From Chthonomonadaceae bacterium (GTDB lineage: Bacteria > Armatimonadota > Chthonomonadetes > Chthonomonadales > Chthonomonadaceae), in NCBI GenBank assembly GCA_025355115.1, contig JANXLO010000456.1, forward strand, positions 1 to 9,835: DNA of 9,835 nucleotides, written 5' to 3'. The notes beneath the pieces were generated by a model. It saw only the letters and a list, made by a program, of their open reading frames with translations. It was not told where the DNA came from and made no database searches. Every line of letters begins with the position of its first letter. The stretch's first letter is position 1. A program made the position numbers and the translations under genes. Positions 6,772 to 9,835 of the stretch are shown here, in pieces.

Positions 6772-8592
6772 ATGGCTTTGCTTCTCAGTTGTCAATCCAT
6801 GGGGAAATCGTACAGTCACCGTCCGTTATTTACGGACATTACATTAGGCATTTCGGATGGGGAGAGGCTCGGTCTGATCGGGCCTAACGGCTCCGGCAAG
6901 TCTACTCTGCTGCGGATTCTGGCTGGCGATGAGCGCCCCGATTCCGGTCAGGTCTCCCGCCGCCGTGATCTGCGCATGGTCTATCTCCCGCAGGAGGAGT
7001 CGTTTCAGGCCGGGCAGAGCATCACGGACGTACTAGACGCCACGCTTGCGACATTGCCGCTCGAGGACTACGAGCGCTCCGCCCGAAAGGCCATGGTGCT
7101 GGAGAATGTCGGCTTCACGAACGCGGAACTGCGGGTGGAAACTCTTTCCGGTGGATGGCGCAAACGATTAGCGCTGGCGCAGGCCCTCGTGCAGCAACCC
7201 AACCTGCTGCTCCTGGATGAGCCGACCAATCACCTCGACCTTGAGGGCGTCCTGTGGCTCGAAGACCTCCTGAAGCGCGCCGACTTTGCCTTTGTTCTTG
7301 TCAGCCACGACCGCTATTTCCTCGAAAACGTCACCAACCGAGTCATTGAGCTCGATCGATCCTATCCCGAAGGCTATCTCAGCGTGAACGGCTCGTACAG
7401 TGACTTCCTGACGAAGCGCGAAGAGTTCATGGCCGCGCAGGCCAGCAAACAGAACGCTCTAGAACATCAGGTCAAGCGCGAAGTGGAGTGGCTGCGCCGC
7501 GGGCCTCAGGCTAGAACCACCAAGGCCGACTACCGCATTCAGGCGGCTCACAAACTCATTGGAGAGCTGTCAGATGTGCGCGGGCGCAACACCACCGAAC
7601 GCACCGCCGCCATAGATTTCACCGGCACGGATCGCAAAACGAAGGAACTGCTCGTAGCGCGGGACGTTTCGAAGACGCTGGGCGGGCGGACGCTGTTTCA
7701 GCATCTGAACATCACGCTGACGCCAGGTTCGAGGCTGGGTCTGCTCGGCGCCAACGGCAGCGGCAAGACCACACTTCTCCGCCTGCTAACCGGCGAGCTG
7801 AAGCCGGACGCCGGAACGATCCGCCGTGCCGATGACCTTCGAATCGTTTACTTCGACCAGAATCGCGAGACGCTCGACAAGTCCGTTTCGCTGCGGATGG
7901 CCCTGTGCCCGAGCGGAGACACCGTTCGGTTTCAGGGCGGCTCCATGCACGTGGCTGCCTGGGCGCGGCGGTTTCTGTTCTCGACAGATCGCATGGACAT
8001 GCCTGTCGGTGCGCTCTCTGGCGGCGAGCAGGCCCGCATCCTTATCGCTAACCTCATGCTGCATCCGTGCGATATCCTTATTCTGGATGAGCCGACCAAC
8101 GACCTCGACATCCCTACGATGACCGTCCTGGAGGAGAGCCTGAACGAGTTTCCCGGCGCTCTGGTGCTGGTCACCCATGACCGGTATCTGCTCGACGCGA
8201 TTTCGGACGAACTGCTGGCTCTGGATGGAAACGGCGTCGGAGCCTACTTCGCGGACTACTCGCAGTGGGAGCGCACCGAGCGCGACCGTCAAGCTGCGGC
8301 TGCCGCCCCTGCCCACAAAGCCGAGCCAAAGCCCCTCCCAAAACCTGCCGCCCCCGCACTGAGACGCCTTTCGACCGCTGAGATGCGTGAGCTCAACGAC
8401 ATGGAAGCCGTGATCACCGTTGCGGAGGCCGAAGTCGATGCCAAGCAGTCCGTCTTCACCGATCCGGCCATCGCTGCAGATCACCGCAAGCTCCAGGCCG
8501 CGACCGATATGTTTCATGCGGCGCAGGCGCACGTCGCTCGCCTCTATGCCCGATGGGAAGAGCTCGAAGCTCGTCGCGCCGCAACAAAATGA
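6772..8592 (+). CDS. uup: ABC-F family ATPase, Uup type
   Basis: A soluble protein with two ABC cassettes and no membrane segments. ABC-F proteins act on the ribosome; Escherichia coli Uup is linked to 50S assembly and precise transposon excision. Cassette 1 has Walker A GPNGSGKS (37-44), signature LSGGW (125-129), Walker B ending DEPTNHLD (149-156) and switch His179. Cassette 2 has GANGSGKT (326-333), LSGGEQ (415-420), DEPTNDLD (439-446) and His469. The basic linker between cassettes (about 210-290) includes EVEWLRRGPQARTTKADYR, typical of the tRNA-interaction linker of the Uup branch. After cassette 2 come an Ala/Pro/Lys-rich spacer (about 507-530) and a C-terminal coiled coil (about 533-603) like the DNA-binding tail of Uup. 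At 606 residues it is close to the family's length. All catalytic residues are intact. The ATG at 6772 follows GAGGT by 12 bases, a little long. Antibiotic-resistance ABC-F proteins are the alternative, but the C-terminal coiled coil favours Uup. Confidence 0.92.
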   Translation: MALLLSCQSMGKSYSHRPLFTDITLGISDGERLGLIGPNGSGKSTLLRILAGDERPDSGQVSRRRDLRMVYLPQEESFQAGQSITDVLDATLATLPLEDYERSARKAMVLENVGFTNAELRVETLSGGWRKRLALAQALVQQPNLLLLDEPTNHLDLEGVLWLEDLLKRADFAFVLVSHDRYFLENVTNRVIELDRSYPEGYLSVNGSYSDFLTKREEFMAAQASKQNALEHQVKREVEWLRRGPQARTTKADYRIQAAHKLIGELSDVRGRNTTERTAAIDFTGTDRKTKELLVARDVSKTLGGRTLFQHLNITLTPGSRLGLLGANGSGKTTLLRLLTGELKPDAGTIRRADDLRIVYFDQNRETLDKSVSLRMALCPSGDTVRFQGGSMHVAAWARRFLFSTDRMDMPVGALSGGEQARILIANLMLHPCDILILDEPTNDLDIPTMTVLEESLNEFPGALVLVTHDRYLLDAISDELLALDGNGVGAYFADYSQWERTERDRQAAAAAPAHKAEPKPLPKPAAPALRRLSTAEMRELNDMEAVITVAEAEVDAKQSVFTDPAIAADHRKLQAATDMFHAAQAHVARLYARWEELEARRAATK

Positions 8593-8628
8593 CCAGTGCA
8601 GGCATTTCGCGACAGGCCGGAGAACTCG

Positions 8629-8724
8629 CGCAAAGGCGCAAAGACGCGGAGAGATGCAGGAGTCAAAGACGGGGTGTCTCACGCTGGCTCAGAGACGCAA
8701 AGAAATGCAGGGAAATGCAGAGGG
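8629..8724. repeat. degenerate CGCAAAGA-type short repeats in the spacer after uup
   Basis: Just beyond the uup stop there are three adjoining 8-base units, CGCAAAGG (8629-8636), CGCAAAGA (8637-8644) and CGCGGAGA (8645-8652). After a gap come ACGCAAAGA (8695-8703) and a tandem pair AGAAATGCAG/GGAAATGCAG (8701-8720). The tract is purine-rich on the plus strand and has no coding continuity. Similar CGCAAAG tracts occur between genes in various bacteria. A function is not known to me. Confidence 0.5.
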
Positions 8725-8730
8725 ATTAAT

Positions 8731-8752
8731 GGGCTAGCCCTTCGCTGCAGCG
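8731..8752. other. two adjacent 10-base palindromes
   Basis: GGGCTAGCCC (8731-8740) and CGCTGCAGCG (8743-8752) are each perfect 10-base palindromes separated by two bases. Neither leaves a loop or a T run, so they are not a normal terminator. With the repeats before them they fill most of the 251-base spacer (8593-8843), in which I find no clear terminator for uup and no convincing promoter for the next gene. Confidence 0.4.
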
Positions 8753-8843
8753 CACTTCGATCGGTGTGACCTTCGGCCACGGATGCGTTTATTGTGAGCG
8801 AAGCGAGCTATCCTTCTTTATCTGAACAGGAGCACTGCGCAAG

Positions 8844-9835
8844 ATGCGACCTCAAACACATCGCCTTGGACTCGTCATTCTTGCTCTGCTTGCCATCTCG
8901 TTACCGCTCGCGGCTGCCGACAACTGGCCGCAGCCTGCTGGGCCAAATGGGAACTGGAGCGCGGCTGGCCGCAATGTTCCTGTCAAGTGGAGCGTCAGCC
9001 GCAATGAGAATATCGTCTGGCGAACTGCGCTGCCCGAGGAAGGACAGAGCGGTATCGCGGTGTGGGGAGATCGGCTTTTTCTGACTACGATGAAGCCGCT
9101 GTCGGCGGACGCAAAAAAGAAGGAAGGGCATGAGATAGTCGGGTACTGCCTGGACACCCGCACCGGTGCCATTCTCTGGACGGCGGATCTGCCTGGCACC
9201 GAGGACAGCGTCTACGCCTATGGCTTCAGCGATTCGACCTCAGCCTCTCCCGTCACGGACGGCAAGCACGTCTGGTTTTACAATACGAGTGGTTCCCTGG
9301 GATGCTACGACTACAAAGGGCATCTCGTCTGGATGCACCGGTGGAAGCCCACCAGCGGGCGGCCTTTCAACAAGCAGTTCGAGCCAATGCTCGTCGGCGA
9401 CACGGTTCTCAACATGGAGCCGCGCGATGCCGACGACCCGAAGCGCGAGTCCGCCGACCCCTGGAACTACCTGCGCGGCATCGACAAGACCACCGGCAGA
9501 ACAAAGTGGGTCTCCGAGGACTCACTCACCCACTACAATACGCCCGTATTCGGGCATCTCCCTGACGGAACCCCTGCCGTGCTCCAGGGGCGTGGCGGCT
9601 ACCACGATGTTCCGGAACTGCCCATCGGCCTGACGTTGACCAGCCTGGCACCGGGTCATGAGGGCAAGGCGCTCTGGCGATTCAACACGGCTGGAAAGGC
9701 GCTCTATACGCAGCACTGGGACAGCCGGTACGCCTACTGGTTCGCGCAGGAGACCTCCGACCATCAGGTGATCGACGCGCAGACCGGCAGCCTCATCAAG
9801 ACGCAGTCGCTTGTGAACAAGGTGGACTACCGCCG
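8844..9835 (+). CDS. exported PQQ-like beta-propeller protein (BamB/quinoprotein-like; 3' end cut by window)
   Basis: 330 complete codons are visible before the window ends. An N-terminal signal peptide (basic start, hydrophobic core about 8-22, Ala-Ala-Ala-Asp near 23-26) sends the protein to the periplasm or outside. The mature part opens with NWPQPAGPNGNWSAAG, a start common in exported beta-propeller proteins of Acidobacteriota and Planctomycetota. It continues with propeller-blade signatures of the PQQ-binding-like type: D-x-R-T-G-x-I-L-W, D-K-T-T-G-R-T-K-W and D-A-Q-T-G-S-L. These blades bind PQQ only in the true dehydrogenases; many relatives bind no cofactor, and the dehydrogenase-specific residues cannot be judged in this fragment. 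ATG 8844 follows AGGAG (8828-8832) by 11 bases. It lies in the same direction as uup but 251 bases away, so co-transcription is doubtful. Confidence 0.87.
   Translation, partial: MRPQTHRLGLVILALLAISLPLAAADNWPQPAGPNGNWSAAGRNVPVKWSVSRNENIVWRTALPEEGQSGIAVWGDRLFLTTMKPLSADAKKKEGHEIVGYCLDTRTGAILWTADLPGTEDSVYAYGFSDSTSASPVTDGKHVWFYNTSGSLGCYDYKGHLVWMHRWKPTSGRPFNKQFEPMLVGDTVLNMEPRDADDPKRESADPWNYLRGIDKTTGRTKWVSEDSLTHYNTPVFGHLPDGTPAVLQGRGGYHDVPELPIGLTLTSLAPGHEGKALWRFNTAGKALYTQHWDSRYAYWFAQETSDHQVIDAQTGSLIKTQSLVNKVDYR

Noticed and set aside
8629..8660. A CRISPR or other regularly spaced array
   Set aside because: Units are only 8-10 bases, adjoin each other or are irregularly spaced, and have no unique spacers.
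7786..8682. A 298-codon open frame on the minus strand opposite the second half of uup
   Set aside because: It lies antisense to a fully convincing ABC-F coding region, has no family motif or good ribosome site, and is explained by GC-rich codon structure.
8674..8698. A possible terminator hairpin for uup
   Set aside because: The stem is 7 bases with a G-T wobble and an 11-base loop, and no T run follows it.

Overview
This 9.8 kb window is an ordinary-looking, gene-dense stretch of chromosome. It is GC-rich (about 60 % by eye) and comes from a Gram-negative-type bacterium. I think an Acidobacteriota (Terriglobia-like) genome is most likely. The reasons are the pairing of a CsaB pyruvyl transferase with a DUF5693 membrane protein, a soluble ACE-like M2 peptidase, an exported PQQ-type beta-propeller and a small exported twin-repeat protein. 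That placement is inference; no rRNA or other phylogenetic marker is present. I see no phage, insertion sequence, CRISPR array, tRNA or rRNA.

Left arm, minus strand, read from right to left (4278 down to 1): a DUF5693 polytopic membrane protein, then csaB overlapping it by four bases (GTGA), then a 160-base gap with a good sigma-70-like promoter, then malate dehydrogenase (mdh), whose 3' end runs off the window. The first two genes look like a translationally coupled cell-envelope polysaccharide unit. mdh is a TCA-cycle gene that probably has its own promoter.

Right arm, plus strand: a cytoplasmic M2-family (ACE-like) zinc peptidase is transcribed divergently from the DUF5693 gene across about 190 bases that hold overlapping promoter candidates. 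It is followed by a small exported, strongly basic protein of 112 residues built from two copies of one motif and closed by a textbook intrinsic terminator. Next come an ABC-F ATPase of the Uup type and a 251-base spacer with short degenerate repeats and palindromes. The last gene is an exported PQQ-like beta-propeller protein, cut by the window end.

The plus-strand genes do not form an obvious pathway: each is separated by more than 100 bases, and at least one is insulated by a terminator. I did not find a convincing new multi-gene system. The items most worth following up are the twin-repeat exported protein and the DUF5693-CsaB pair, if the host really has an outer membrane.
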